The position numbers and the translations under genes were made by a program. The notes beneath the pieces were generated by a model. That model did not search any database. It was given only the letters and a program-made list of their open reading frames with translations, and had not been told where the DNA came from. Shown here piece by piece: positions 33,891 to 47,032 of a stretch of DNA of 50,602 nt (within the stretch, counting starts at the first letter, position 1; every line of letters begins with the position of its first letter). The stretch spans positions 7,368 through 57,969 of the forward strand of contig WOGZ01000218.1 of NCBI GenBank assembly GCA_009733775.1, in the 5' to 3' direction. The stretch comes from Alectoria sarmentosa. Lineage: Eukaryota; Ascomycota; Lecanoromycetes; Lecanorales; Parmeliaceae.

Positions 33891-36110
33891 ATGTACCGAG
33901 CTGGTCAGCAACGGGGCCGGAGAGGACTTGGGCGTGCGTGGATATTGTACACACCATATTGATCCCATACACAGTCGAGCAAATGACGTGGGAGAATCAA
34001 AGCCGTTCCTCTTTCCCCAAGCGGCCTCAGCTCCTCCTTTTTCCTCAACGACCAGCTCCAAGAAGGCCACTCTATCCCACTTATTGTCCCGAGCACCGCT
34101 GTAAATATCACGAGAAAATTTACGATTGAGACATTGATGTCGTATCACAATGAGTATCAAAGGACGGGAATTGCCGCAGCGAGGGCGAGGAGCGACAGAT
34201 CATGGCAGTGCCCCTCTTGTGACCGAAGAGGCAGGATAGGAGTTGAGGGAGGAGCGGCGGAGAAAAAGAGGATGATCCGGAAGCATTGGTACCAATTGTA
34301 GCGGCACTGCTGTTGGGGATCGAGGCCAGCCCGTTGGTGTTTCTGGGAGTGTATTGCCGTCGGCATTGCAAATGGAGACCAAGTCAATTGCTGGAGGTGC
34401 TTGGGAAGCCGCTAAGCGCTCTGGCGTGGCGGTGACGGCATCCTCAGGGTATCTCGCATGCTGAGTACAGAGTGTGAGTGATGCGGTGGAAGAAAATGAT
34501 GCTCGTTGATGGAAAGCCTAGATTGAGAAGAGTGAACGAGGGGATGTCATTTTGATCATGACTCGTGGCTTCAGCCCTATGGTCTTACGGCCGCGACTGT
34601 AAAAAAGGACAGAAATAGATGCTGTGAGAACCTCATGGTGCTCAGAACTTCTCTCACATCATGCAACACTCAAAATGCAGGCAGCCTTGATGAGAACTAG
34701 GCAACAATGATGATGCGCAGGACCTAGTGCTCCATTCGCATCCAGGTGACGAGGACCATAACCCCTCCTTTCGCCGGTGGGACATTCAAGGGCCCGAGCT
34801 CTACTATACATGTCGGTCGTAGCATGATGTGCTGCCTCTGATCCACTCGAAATTGGCCATGTCGTCCTCATCAGCCCCTCACAGTATGAGGGTTCAGCCT
34901 ACGCCGGCTACCCTTCTGGAACTTCGCCCCCACTATACGCATTCGAAATCGTGCTCATCGCCCGATTGCCTTGCATATCGTCTCTTGGCCCCACTTCTTC
35001 TTCTTCAAGCTTCTTTGGATATCGTAGTGAAAGTGCCATTGAACGTGCTTCCAGCGACGGAACCAAATGACGATATGGAAGAGCAGAAAAAGGATGAGTT
35101 GAGCGAATGATATGATGATGTGGATGAGCAGAGAAAGGGATGCGTGGAGCGAACAAAATGATCTGAAAGAGCAGAAGGATGAGTAGAGCCACGAGAAGGC
35201 ATGAAGGCCTGTGACTTACTCGGCCAGAACAAGGTAGGAGGAATGCCGTATGAAGGAATTTCAGAGGCAAGGTGCTATATATCTTGGTAAGGTCCATCTC
35301 TCTATCTGGAACCTTGGTATATGATTTCCAGACTTTGCTGCCTTTCGCGTCCGGACCATGTTTCGATACCGATGGCAGGCGCATGAGGCTGAGCGGCTCT
35401 TGGGGCGGCACGCTCGGGCACGTCGCATATCGAAAACAGTAAATCTGGGGTTGCGGGGAAGGATGATCTAGATAATAACCTCATCGGATCATCGATCCTT
35501 CAAATCAACATGCCTCGGGTTCCTGACGCAGTAAGTTCTGGAGATCGTTTCCCCAAGTGAAGAGTCGAGGGTACGTCAGGAGTGCCCGACGTGACTTCTA
35601 TCTGGTTCGTGTGGGCACGTGCGTCTGGCTTACGAATCTGAAATGGTTCTTGCATCAGACGTTACTGGACCAGATGCTGTAGTTTCACCCGCAAAGCGCT
35701 TGGGAGTTTTGTCCTTGTTGACCTTGACTCTTTGGGATCCCGGATACACCCGATCCATCCACGAACATTCTGAGACGCATTAATCATGTTCGCTACATTA
35801 CAAATACCCTTGTTCATCTGTCCCAAAACAATCGAAGCGTCATGTCGCATCGATGCGCTGATGCGTCAAATTGAGTACGCGAACGTTGAATTAAACTGGC
35901 CGTAATATCATTGATGCGAGAATCCTTTGCCTGTCTTTCCGGTGCGTCCATGGCTCATTTTCTTTTATCAGCATACCAGAATGCCAGCAACTCTTTCGCC
36001 ACCTTGTCCAGCCATTGCTAAAGAACTCGTAACTACAATTTTATGTTTCCTGCACCTGCAATCTACTGCGCCCTCACGGTGTATATTTTCTGGGACAGCC
36101 ACAGCAGAAG
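33891..36110. other. No gene supported
   Basis: About 2.2 kb with short overlapping frames only. It includes the degenerate minisatellite at 35081-35200. The right end (about 35900-36110) is the likely promoter or 5' end of the chromate transporter; a longer first exon starting at the ATG at 35981 cannot be excluded. Confidence 0.4.
35081..35200. repeat. Three-copy degenerate minisatellite (~45-bp unit)
   Basis: Units starting GAGCAGA at 35081, 35126 and 35169 share AAAGGATGAGT and GAGCGAA blocks. Unit spacings are 45 and 43 bp, and the third unit is partial. Confidence 0.7.
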
Positions 36111-37797
36111 ATGAGGATATGGAGTCGATACCGAGATGTGGTCGTGGCCAATTGGCATATAGGCTTCACAGCCTTTGGCGGTCCTGCTGTACAGTACCAA
36201 ACTGTGAGGGAATCCCGTCGATACATATACTTCTGCGAACGGGCTGACGTCGACGCAGTTCCACGAGAAATTTGTAACGCATCTAGGTTGGATCGATGAA
36301 GCAATGGTGCGAGCGTCTAGTGCAAACACTGGTCTCGCACGCTAACTAGTCTCCAGTACCAGCAAATTTTTGCCATCAGTCAAGCCTTGCCAGGTTCGGC
36401 AAGCACCAAAATGCTTTTCTGTATCAACACTATTCATAGCGGGTTTCTTGCTGGGTTCCTTGCATTCGCATTCTTTTGGTAGCTACTCCTGACCGGTCTC
36501 ACCCCATGAAGTATACACTGCTGACACACACTTTAGTCTTCCAGGCGCACTAGGCATGTATAGCTTGGGATTGGGCATATCAAAAATTGGAAACACTCTC
36601 CCGGAACCGGTCTATGCATTATTGTCCGGTCTTAATGCAGCGACAGTGGGCATCATTGCTCTGGCTGCTGTGCGACTATCCGAACGCGCCATCACCGACA
36701 AGGTCACACGGTTTCTGGTCTATCTAGGAGGAATTATGGGCATGCTCTACACGGCGATCTGGTACTATCCGATCATTATGGTTGGTGCTGGACTTGCAAC
36801 GCTCGTATGGGATCTGGGATACCCTCAAAAGGTCGGAAAGATTTTCCAGAGGCCAAAGGCAAGCGAAGACGAGAAGAAACGGATAACGTCAGAAGATCTG
36901 GAGCATGGCTCCTGGTTCGACAGCTCTCGATCATCGACAGAATATGACAAGCCACTGCCTCCACCACCCCCGGCATACTCGACTCGAGACAGCCTCAGTT
37001 CAGAATTTGCCTTCCGCTATCCAAGGCCAGTCCCTCAACCCCCGACTTGCTATCCTCCCGCAAACCCTCAACACGGCGACCTCACCAAGAAAGCCCAGGT
37101 GCGCTCAACAAGCGACATCTCCTCCATGTCCTGGCCTCTCGGCACAGCCATTATCATCTTCTTCCTCATCACCTTCATCCTCACCATCACCCTCCACGCC
37201 ATCCTCCGCCACACAATCCAAGCCTTCTCTCTCTTCTCCTCCCTCTACCTGGCCGGCACCATCATCTTCGGCGGCGGCCCAGTCGTCATACCCCTCCTCC
37301 GCGAATATATGGTGACCCCCGGCTGGGTCTCCCCCCGCGACTTCCTCCTCGGCCTCGCAGTCATCCAAGCCTTCCCGGGCCCAAACTTCAACTTCGCAGT
37401 CTACCTCGGCAGCCTCGCCGTCGCCGGAACTTCCGTCCCGTCCTATCTTGGCGCCTTGATCGCATTCGTCGCAATGTACGCGCCGGGCCTCTTCATCGTC
37501 GTCGGCTTCATGGGCCTCTGGCGTATCCTGAGGGATAAGGCATGGTTCCTGGCCACCTTGAGAGGCGTCAATGCCGCCGCTGTCGGTCTGGTCTTCACGG
37601 CCGTGTACAAGCTCTGGCAGATTGGCTGTCTGACCGCCGCGGTCCAGGGAGGGAGCCCTTTAGGCACGGACCCCTGGTTGGTGGCGATTACGGGCACGGC
37701 GTTTGTGGGCGGGGCGTGGTTCAAGATGACGCCGCCGGTGGCGATCCTGTTAGGGGGGGCGATGGGGGTGGCGCGGTATGGGATTTTCTGCCGGTGA
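36111..37797 (+). CDS. Chromate ion transporter (CHR family, two-domain)
   Basis: Exons 36111-36203, 36259-36306, 36357-36478 and 36537-37797, giving 507 aa. All three introns (55, 50 and 58 nt) have GT-AG ends and CTGAC/CTAAC branch points. The protein has two tandem chromate_transp domains. The first has FGGP at residues 22-25 and ALPGSASTKM at about 57-66. The second starts after a ~100-residue hydrophilic, Pro-rich linker (about 187-285) and has FGGGP at 332-336 and AFPGPN at about 366-371. Family members export chromate or related oxyanions across the plasma membrane. The first-domain PGP motif reads PGS here. A soluble N-terminal extension seen in some relatives is absent, so a further 5' exon is possible. 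The second half has strongly C-ending codons that turn G-rich near the stop. Confidence 0.92.
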
Positions 37798-39389
37798 GGT
37801 GGGGTCGGAGGGTTGGATGAAAGGGAAAGGCGGGTGTAAAGGGCGGGGGAAAGGTTGGGTGTGAAAAGCGGGGGAAAAGCTGTATTTAGAAGGCGGACGA
37901 AGAGCAGGGTATAAAATGCGGACGGACGAAAAAGCATCAGTTGCGTGGTATTGGAAAAGCATAGTATGAGTAGAAGACAGGCCTGACTGTGTTTTGATAA
38001 GTCTCAAATTGAGTTGAGTTGCTTCGCCATCACCGTGCGGTCTTTCTATTCCCATCATTCCGGTTTATGCAGCCCCATTCTTGTTTATCAAAAGCGATGT
38101 CTCCTTCATCTCTTTTTACGTGAATTCGCGCGATTGATCAAGTAAGACTTTGATTCAAATCGTGCTGCGCACATGGCGCGTTCCTCGCCGGAAAGCTGTC
38201 ACATGTTTCCATTTTTTGCCAGTACAGTCTCAATCACCAAGATCACCAAGTAAGGTAGTTATCGAGATTGATATAAGTATAAAGGATCGGTTTGTCCTTC
38301 TAGACTATGGAAATGGCTTTTAACCATGAGAAATTGAAGTCTGTGGCCAAAAAGGATGCTAGCTAGCATCTTGACACACATGATTCGCCACTATGTATGT
38401 ATGTAGTGCAGCAGCGTTTATAACATTTGTATTGTGGAGAAAGCTACCGGTATGCTTTTTTGGTGCTGTTTTGAGGGTTTTGATATGGTTGGCTGGGTGG
38501 GTGGGTGGCTAGGTTACCTTTGCGACTGTATTCCGTGTGGGGTAGGATTGTGCATTGAGAGTTGTTGGTAGTGGAGCAATAGCGGTGGAAATGGTCTTCT
38601 TTTGGGGCGATGGAGACGAGTTAATTGTTGGCTGGATACCTTCTTGATGAGATTCCTCACTTTGATCCGCAAGAAGTGACCTAGGTAGTAAGCAAATGAA
38701 CGACCCAGCTCGACTAAACATCCAGAGTCCGCTCTGGCACTTCCATCTCCCAATCAGCACACCATGAGCTCTCCGTTTGGTCCTCGGTACCATTCCAAAC
38801 ATGCCCGACGTGGAATATCCCCGGCCAATGTCTCGCTTCGTCGATGCAGTAGTAGCTCTCGACTCGGTGCTAATTGACGTCAACGTCAGCCACGGCAGCT
38901 CTAGCAGCCGCGCTCTCAACGCGCTCGGATATCATCGTGAAAGCATAGATTTGGATTGTTTAGTCCCGGCCGGCTGGCCGAGAGAAGACCATAGGGCTCT
39001 TCGTGGACTGAAGCGGTTTCGTCTGCTCTGACTCACGTGCGTACGTAGGTTGAGGATGGCTGTGAATGTATCGAGGTCGTGGGGATGGGGAAAGGGAGGA
39101 AGAAAGAGGATCTAAGTGATCTGGTGGTGAAGAGGTTATGTGCGGCTGGGGATGATGCCGGTTGGTTTCCTTGAGAAGGAGGTAGGATATCGATGTTTAT
39201 ACCTTAAGCAGACAGATGCCATTGACCCTGACACCGAACCGCGCTATATGCGAAACCTCACCCTCGTTTCCCTGACCATCCTCCTACGTCCACTCCGTAA
39301 TTCAATCCCCGAACGCTACCTCTCCTCGCTCGCAATTGTCCTGGCTGGGCTTCCGAACCTCAGTGCGATAAGCTCGCGGCTGGCCGTGA
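37798..39389. other. Intergenic, no gene supported
   Basis: The 3' flank of the transporter gene contains two near-identical G-rich 26-bp units at about 37831-37882. The rest shows only short frames on both strands. Confidence 0.45.
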
Positions 39390-40190
39390 GCACAAACTCT
39401 ATAATTACAGGACACATTTGTCATAGTCGGCGTCAATCAGACATCTGCCATCCTCAACACCTACCTTCCTGACTCCCTTCTCACAGCCATCAATCCGGCC
39501 GAGGCCGCGAGTGCCATCTACGGAAGCAAAAAGGCTTCCGCGATAGGGGTATGCAAAGTGACGATGGTCTGGTGGTGGAGGTTGTATGCTTATCCTGTAC
39601 GCTCATACGACGTTAGTGGTTCTTTCGTATAATTGAAATACAAGAGGGAGAAGATGGATCGTAAGACGAAGCCAGAAAAGAGAGTTGCTAGCTAGATGCT
39701 TTCTATCCGCTAGTAAAAGATTATCAAGATACCATCGAGCGGTCAAGTACGTCGGAGCCCACACCTTGCTTGAATATCTGGTCGTCATATCGATTTCCTG
39801 GCCGCGTGGTGTCATCCGAGAAGAGCGTGACGGGCAGCCCCTGTTTCTGACTGTATGATCACTATCCACTCCGCATCTTGTTTCGCCTAGGACGACTTCG
39901 GAGGAATCCGAGCAGCTGACCACCAAATCGCAACAGCGCAGTCTTAAAGCGCGTCGTGTTACGGCCATCTGATTAACGACGCTGTATAGAATATCTCTTC
40001 TGACTCACTGATTCTGTGCCTACCGCTTCCGCTAATTATCGAGGCCCTACTGCCATTGACGAGGTCAATTCGGGTCTTATGCAGCTCCTGGAATGTTGAC
40101 TGACACTCTCACCCTCTCAAAAAAGTATTGCTCGTTGGCATATTCTGTCTAGGTATCGTCGTCGTATGTCCCTTTCTCCTTTGCCGAAAA
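39390..40190 (+). pseudogene. Possible MFS (siderophore-type) transporter C-terminal remnant
   Basis: Two separated pieces resemble the end of a fungal siderophore-iron transporter. About 39410-39550 reads FVIVGVNQTSAILNTYLPDS and AASAIYGSKKASAIG, like the final loop with AIYGS. About 40110-40190 reads a last helix VLLVGIFCLGIVVVCPFLLC. No frame connects them and the rest of the transporter is absent. The similarity is weak; chance cannot be excluded. Confidence 0.25.
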
Positions 40191-41258
40191 ACTCTCCTCC
40201 ACTAAGCCCAGCTCCGATCAGATCTTATGCTCTCAATCCTCAACCGATGCTACAACATCAACGGCGGTTTCGGCGACCTCGAGCTCCTGAACTGTTATGT
40301 AGGCGAAGTCTTAAACACAAACAGTGTCATCGTTGTCATTTTGCTCCACCTTTAACCTGTCATCAGCCGCTTCTGTAGCCTTCAAATCCAGCACGACGGG
40401 CTTCGAATATAAAAACCGTTTCAGCCAGAGCAAAGTCAGCGCTGTCGCGCGGAGCCAGGCTTAGAAATATGATAAAGAGATATATTCGTAGCGAGAATGA
40501 TGAGGATTGCGAATGCTGGGGAAAGATCCCAGTAATCATTTTTTGGAGATGGGGCATGTGGATGAAAACAACACGTATACGAGGACAGTGGAGGCGGGGA
40601 GGAGAACGTGCGACGAGAAAGGTGTGTGGGATTATGTGATAACAGCGGGCTGGTTGACGGGGACGCGATTGTCGTGACGGTGCATTTGAATAAGTATGCT
40701 AAATGAAAAGCGTGCAGATCATTGTTTCTGAGCTGTTTTCCGAGGGGTGGGCTATCTTGGAAAACGGGACATGCTGTACATGCTAGTCGGAGACAGCCTT
40801 GGTGGTGCCATGGGACGATCATTGGACGTATCTGTAGATGTCTCCATCGCCGAGTATTCTCGCATAGCTCCTGAATTAGCAGATTCTGTAGGTAGCCTAC
40901 CTCCCGGTTGCGTGTATCACAGAGATATATCGTCCATGAGCTTCTAATGCCCCTATCCTCTCACTCTTTATCTCTTAATAGACTGACCATGAATCTCATC
41001 AAAAGTCTACATGGTCAATGACACCTTTCGTTGACAAATACAGTGCTTATCTGACCATGTCGAAGGTCTTGGTGTGTGAGGTGAGGCGTAACAGATCCAG
41101 AATGATCCATGGCGTTGATAGTGGGAAGGCGCTTCTTGCTGGAAGTCTTGAGCAGCTAGCCATGTATTGCATAGCGTCTTGGCCTGGATGGTACTTCTTG
41201 TTGCGACCCAGAAACGTGATGAACACGAACAGTATTGGTGTGTGGATAAGAATGCAAG
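40191..41258. other. No gene supported
   Basis: Only short frames without recognisable domains. Base composition is still normal here; the AT-rich block starts about 42.0 kb. Confidence 0.4.
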
Positions 41259-41962
41259 CATCCTTCCTACCCACTAGAGTTCTGTTCCTCTTTCATAGAA
41301 GGGGGACAGAGAACCATCGACAATTGCTGCGGTAGGCTTTGAATCGGCAAGTATACGAATAGCACCGGGATGAGATTCAGCCATATTCAGCGGCGTCATC
41401 CGTGAGCAGCATGTTAAGGGATTCCAGGTACAGGTCTGTGTTCGCTGGTGGTATTTAATGGTAGTGACATTCGATTCTTAATGGCGCTGGTACAATGGTG
41501 TAGCTGTTTTCTATTTTCTGTCTGGGCCAATGGCTCCATCAGAACTTCGATAACCATTCATCTCATGATTGAATTTGATCAGCCATCTAGCAGCAGGGAT
41601 CGTGGTTCTGAAAAGGGTACCACGGAGAGCGAAAATCGAGCCATCTCCTGGTGCGATGGGTAGAAAAGGATGTATTCCTTCTGTGAAGCCCGTTGCAATA
41701 TATAGCCCCCATCCAATCTATGCTACATATGGCTAGCTGCGAATACCTTCGTCATACTTTCCAAATGCGGTAGGCTTCATAGAATCCACATCCTTTCTAC
41801 CCACCAAGACCTGTTTTCTGGTGCTTCAGGAGGAAGGTGCTGCCGGGAGGCTTCTCCGACTATGCCTTATATAGTTAGTAGTGCTTGGCGGAGATCTTGC
41901 TAGAATCCTCCTGTTTCCATAGAAATTCATTATCCTTCCTACCCACTAAGAATTCTGTTCCT
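41259..41962. repeat. Dispersed degenerate repeats at the AT-rich block boundary
   Basis: A ~35-45 bp motif containing ATCCTTCCTACCCACTA and a following CTGTTCC occurs at 41259-41290, 41789-41820 and 41930-41962. A shorter inverted copy (TGGGTAGAAAAGGATGT) lies at 41657-41673. GCGGTAGGCTT also recurs near 41329 and 41767, so the repeated unit may be larger and eroded. Confidence 0.6.
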
Positions 41963-41999
41963 TATCTTTGGCGATACCAGGGAGACTCCAGGTGGCCTT

Positions 42000-44900
42000 G
42001 TGAAGTGATCATAGTCTTTACATTCTTGTTTGTCGTTTGTGATACCTGATTCTTTTATTAAGCCGTCGTGTCCTGATTTCATTGTCGTCACTAAAATCTT
42101 TTTTATTCTTTTGTTAAAAATCCTTGTCAATCGTTTCGAAGATTCTCAGATAATGTTCTAGCAAAGTCATCGTCATCAGATTTCATTTTTAAGAAAAGTC
42201 TCGTTATTACTATCTTATCTCATTTTAACAATTTCAAACATTTTTCGTTTGAGAATTCGAAGCCTGTTAAGATAATTAGCATATCGTTATTTCGTGAAAT
42301 ATTTAAATTTTTATATTAGCTTATTCGAATTTAATTCAATTAATTTCGAAAGTTTTTTTCATTATTCAAGCACGTTATTCTCAAATTAATTTAAAAGATC
42401 TTTTCAAATTATTATTATAACATTTTTTATTATTACGTAAACAACAGTTATGATATATTTGCAAACGAAATCGATTTTTGTTTTTTATAATATCTTTTTA
42501 AAAAGCATCATTTCAATTGTTAAATAATTAATTAAATTTAATTATGAAATAAAAGATTATCGAAATTTTGATGAACTTATTTTTTCAAATATGTATTTGA
42601 AATCTTTTAATATGTTATTCAATGATGATGTTATTGAATAAATTGAATTTTATTTTAATATTATTTATATGCTAATTGATTCGAATCTTATTTAAATAAT
42701 TATCGAAAATTTTAAAGCTTTTTTTTGTAAAAGGTTTTTTATCAAGATTGCGAAATTTTTTTAGATTTTTTTTGACGTCGAGTTGACAGATTTATATTAA
42801 AAATCTTAAAAATCATTTATTATTTATTATAAGCGAATGAAAAATTTGATGTAAATAATTGATGTTAAAAATCGTTTTACTTTTATTTTAAACATGATTT
42901 CGTACACGTTTTTGAAATTAATTATGTTTAATATCATTTTTCGAGCTTTTATTCGAAACTTAAGTGATTAAAAAATTCGTAAAAAAGTTATTTGAGAAAT
43001 AGCATCGTCGAATTGTTCGTTTTATAATATTTATTGTTTAATAAAAGAAGTTAAACGTATTAATTTTGAGATTTAAAAATTGTTAAATGAGAATATTAAA
43101 TTTAAAGAGCTTGATATCAAATTTAAAAAACTTGATATTAAGTTTAAAAAATTTCGTTTTTATAAAAGTTTTATTGAAAAGAATTTGTCGAAATAATAAA
43201 TAATTTTATTATTTATTTTTTATCGAGAATTTCAGTAGCAAAAATCTCAGAATTTTTTCTAAATTATTCATTAAGACTTATTTCAATAAAGGTCGATAAT
43301 TGTTTTAATATTATTTTTTCGTTTATAAATATAAATTGAAAAACGATGTCGTTTTTTATATTAATTTAAAGTTTCGACAATTTCTGTGTTAATTTAAAAT
43401 CTTAATTGAGAAAATGTTAAAAAAAGCATTGATACGAACTTAAGCAATCGCTTTCGCAATTTTTAATTTATTTTAAAAACCCTTTTTGTTAAAATTAAAT
43501 CGAATAATTCTTAAATTAATGAAAACGAATAATGATAAATGAATAAAAATGATCGTTTATATATTAAATGCGAATATCTCGATCATATTTTTAAAGACTA
43601 TTAAAATGAAATTCTTTTTGTTTAAAAATAATCTTATTTTAAGAAAATTGTTTTCGAGAATTTTATTTAAATGAACTTTATCTTAATATATTTTAAGAAA
43701 TTCGATGAAAATGTTTATTCGTATAATTTTAGCATTTTATTAAGCGTTTTTTAATTCATTTTTCAATTTTTCGTTTTCTCATTTACGATAAATGATGTTT
43801 TATTAAGCTCGTCGAGTTTTTCGATTCATTATAAAATGATTGATTTGTCTTTTTCAGCTCATTCAGTGAAGGTCAAAATCTTTTAAATAAAAGCGAAAAC
43901 ATTTTTAAGTAAAGGTTTTGATTCGAATAAAAAAGCTCGCATCGCATAAAAGAATTCGAAAAATTTGAATTTAAATTTAAAGTAAAATCTTTTCGACGAT
44001 AGTAAGAAAAGTAATTTGAGTAAAGATTTTAATTTATATTTAAGCAATCTTAGTTATTTTAACGATTCGTATCGTTTTAAATTGCTATAAAGAAAAAACG
44101 TTTTAAAAGAAAAGATTAAAAACGTGTTAACAAAAAAGTCGAATTTTAATTTTTAATAGAAATGTTTAATGAGCTAATTGAAAAATACGATGCTTTTATT
44201 TCGATTCGTTACGTTTTTTAAAACAATAAAATCGATATATTTTAAATAAATTTAATAATATAATTTTCTATTATGTGTTGAAAGTTTAAGCGTTTTTATA
44301 TTCGAATTTTTAAAAAGCGTGATTCGAAAAAGTTTATTATTTAAATTCAAAATCAAAATCTTGTTACTTAGTTCAATTCAAGTTTTTTATAACTTTTTCA
44401 ACAATTTTCTTAGCTTATATCGATTACGATAATGTTTTAATTTTTTTAATTTTTATCATAATAAACGCATTTTTAAATCGATATAAATTAAATATTTTTC
44501 TTTTATTTATTTTAATAAAATTCGCAGATATTAATGTTATCTTAGTAAATTCAACTTATTTAATTTTTTGTTAATACGATTTTGAGCATTATTATTATAA
44601 ATGCAAAGCGTTATATTCGTTTTTTTTATTATAATATTTTTGAATAAAGTCTTTTATATCTTTTGCACGATTTTCAAATTTGATAATATCACAATTTCGT
44701 TAAATAAGAAACACACATAAATTAATTAAGGTTTTAACATAAACGTTATATTTATGAAATTTATGAATTTTTTTGAATTATAATTACACGTGCTAGAGGA
44801 AGTCGGTTTCAAAAACTTATTTATACATATTATCGATCATCGTGAGATTGTATTAAAACATTAAATGTGATTTCGTTTCTTTATAAAAAAATTGTTTGAA

Positions 44901-47032
44901 ATATTCGTTACTTCGTAGCTTTTAAGTTATCTCAGATTATTATTTTCGAAGATATTAAATATTTCAATTTGATTTTCGGCATTTTTTAATTATATATTAT
45001 AAACGTCTCGATGTTTATTCGTTTATTTATCATTTTTATTAATAATAAAATTATTAAAAAATAGATATAAAAAGTCGTTAATTTTAAATTAATTTTTTGC
45101 AAAAATCACAATTTGTTTATATATTCGAAATCTGTTATGATTGTGCTCGGGAAAATCATTGAGAAAAAAAAAGATTTTTCGAAATCGAATAGTTTTAATA
45201 ATAAGGATAATCTTTTTAATATCGAAAACGAATTTTTTAAAAAGAATTTTCATTAAATTTTCGTTAATATAATTTTAAAGTGTTAAAATATTCATTTCTT
45301 TTATTATCGAGACAAAAAACTTGTTATAAAAATGTTTTTTTTAGTAAATTCTTCGAAGACATTTTTGATATTTTTCTCGAATCTTTTCTCGAGACCTTTT
45401 TTAAGAAATTAATTAATCGTTTTGATTGATCGATTAATGCTTTTAATGTATTAAAAACGTTTTTCTTTTATATTAATTTAAAGCATTTTATTTTTACTTT
45501 TATTAATCTTAATTCTTATTCGAATAAACGTGTGAAAAGATTTTTTATCAAATTAAACATTTTTATTAAAGTGCTAAAAAAATAAGTTTCTTCGATAAAA
45601 TTTATATTAAAAGCTTTTATCTTTACGAAAGCAATTAAATATAAAATGCTATACTTATTTTATTATTATCGACATTTAAATAATATGAGTTTCAAACATC
45701 TTTTTTGCATCGATTTTATTATTTATCGAATATATATTAAATTAAATATTAAATTAATTTCAAATATAATTTAAAAGAAATGATTAACACATATTAAATA
45801 ATAATTTCGCAAGATCATTAAAAATGAAATCGAAGAAAATGTTTATAAATTAATTTGAATCTTTATTATATAAGAAAATAATGTAAAACTGAGTTAAAAA
45901 ACCTTAAATTTATATATATAATTAATTATAAATTCGAAATTATTACGCTTTTCGATTAGCGTTCGAATAACGACGTTTAAGTTTCTCGAGCGCTTTTATC
46001 AAAATTTGTATAAAAAAATCTTACATTTTTTACTCTCAACGCTATTATTATTATTAATATATTATAATATATTAAAATCAGCATAAAGTTATATCATATG
46101 AGTGTATTAAATAAGATAACTAAGTGAGAAGAAAGTATATATATAAAAAAAAGACATTTATATAAAAATAAATGCCTTTATTAAATCACGTTAAGCTCAA
46201 TCGAATAATGTTAAAAAAATGTGATATTAAAGAAAAATTAGTTTTATTAAGAATATAAAATACGCTCGTAACATTATCTTTTTTTTTTAAAAGCGATGTT
46301 TCAGCGTTATAAAGATCGAAGAAATGTGTTTATAACTTATTTTATATTTTCGAAACATTTAATTAATAATCATTTTCAATTGAAGAAAATTGACGATAAT
46401 AACGATAATAATATATCGTGAGAAATTCGTTTATAGCATCGTCGATGTTATAATGTTTTATAATTTTAAACGTTTAAAAATAACGTGATTTGATGAAAAA
46501 TTAACGTTATAATCATCGTCGAAACATTTAAATGTTTAATGTTATTTAATATTTCATATTTCGAACGAAGAAGAAATCGCAGAAATTAAGCGATATAATT
46601 AAATGAGATCTCTCGAATCGAATCGAGTCGTAAACGTTAAATTTTATCTGAAATTTATATGTATATTAATGATGCTTTAAATAATCTTTTTTTATAAATT
46701 ATAATATATGTGATATTAAATAAAATTAACAATAACGATAGCGAGGTCTTAAAACGACGTTAAGAGACTTTGAAAAATATTTATAATGTGAATAATGAAG
46801 GTCGCGTGTTCGTTTGAGTCTTAAATCAACACTTCGTCGTTATCGATATCGATCGATTTTATCGTAAAAAAAATGACGTAAAGACGCACGCACAATAATC
46901 GAAAGCTATATATAATCGTCGTCGCTTATTATATTAATGACGATTATAAAAAAAAAGAAAAAAAAGAAAAAGTGAATAATGAGATTTTTTTATAAATTAA
47001 TCGTTAATTTAATCGAATAATGTTTAATTTTT
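42000..47032. mobile_element. AT-rich, RIP-degraded repeat block, unclassified
   Basis: Composition falls abruptly after about 42000 to very AT-rich sequence with frequent TAA/TTA and almost no CC or GG, the same texture as the hAT interior and the gypsy pol, so it is most likely mutated transposon DNA. On the minus strand at about 43500-43870, one frame (after allowing stops) reads ENEKLKNELKNA and HLNKILENNFLKIRLF, suggesting a Lys/Glu/Asn-rich helical protein such as a transposon gag. No diagnostic motif was found. The 3' LTR of the gypsy element to the right should lie near 46-47 kb but could not be delimited. Confidence 0.55.

Noticed and set aside
37047..37538. 163-codon plus-strand ORF
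   Set aside because: An out-of-frame shadow of the chromate transporter's second domain.
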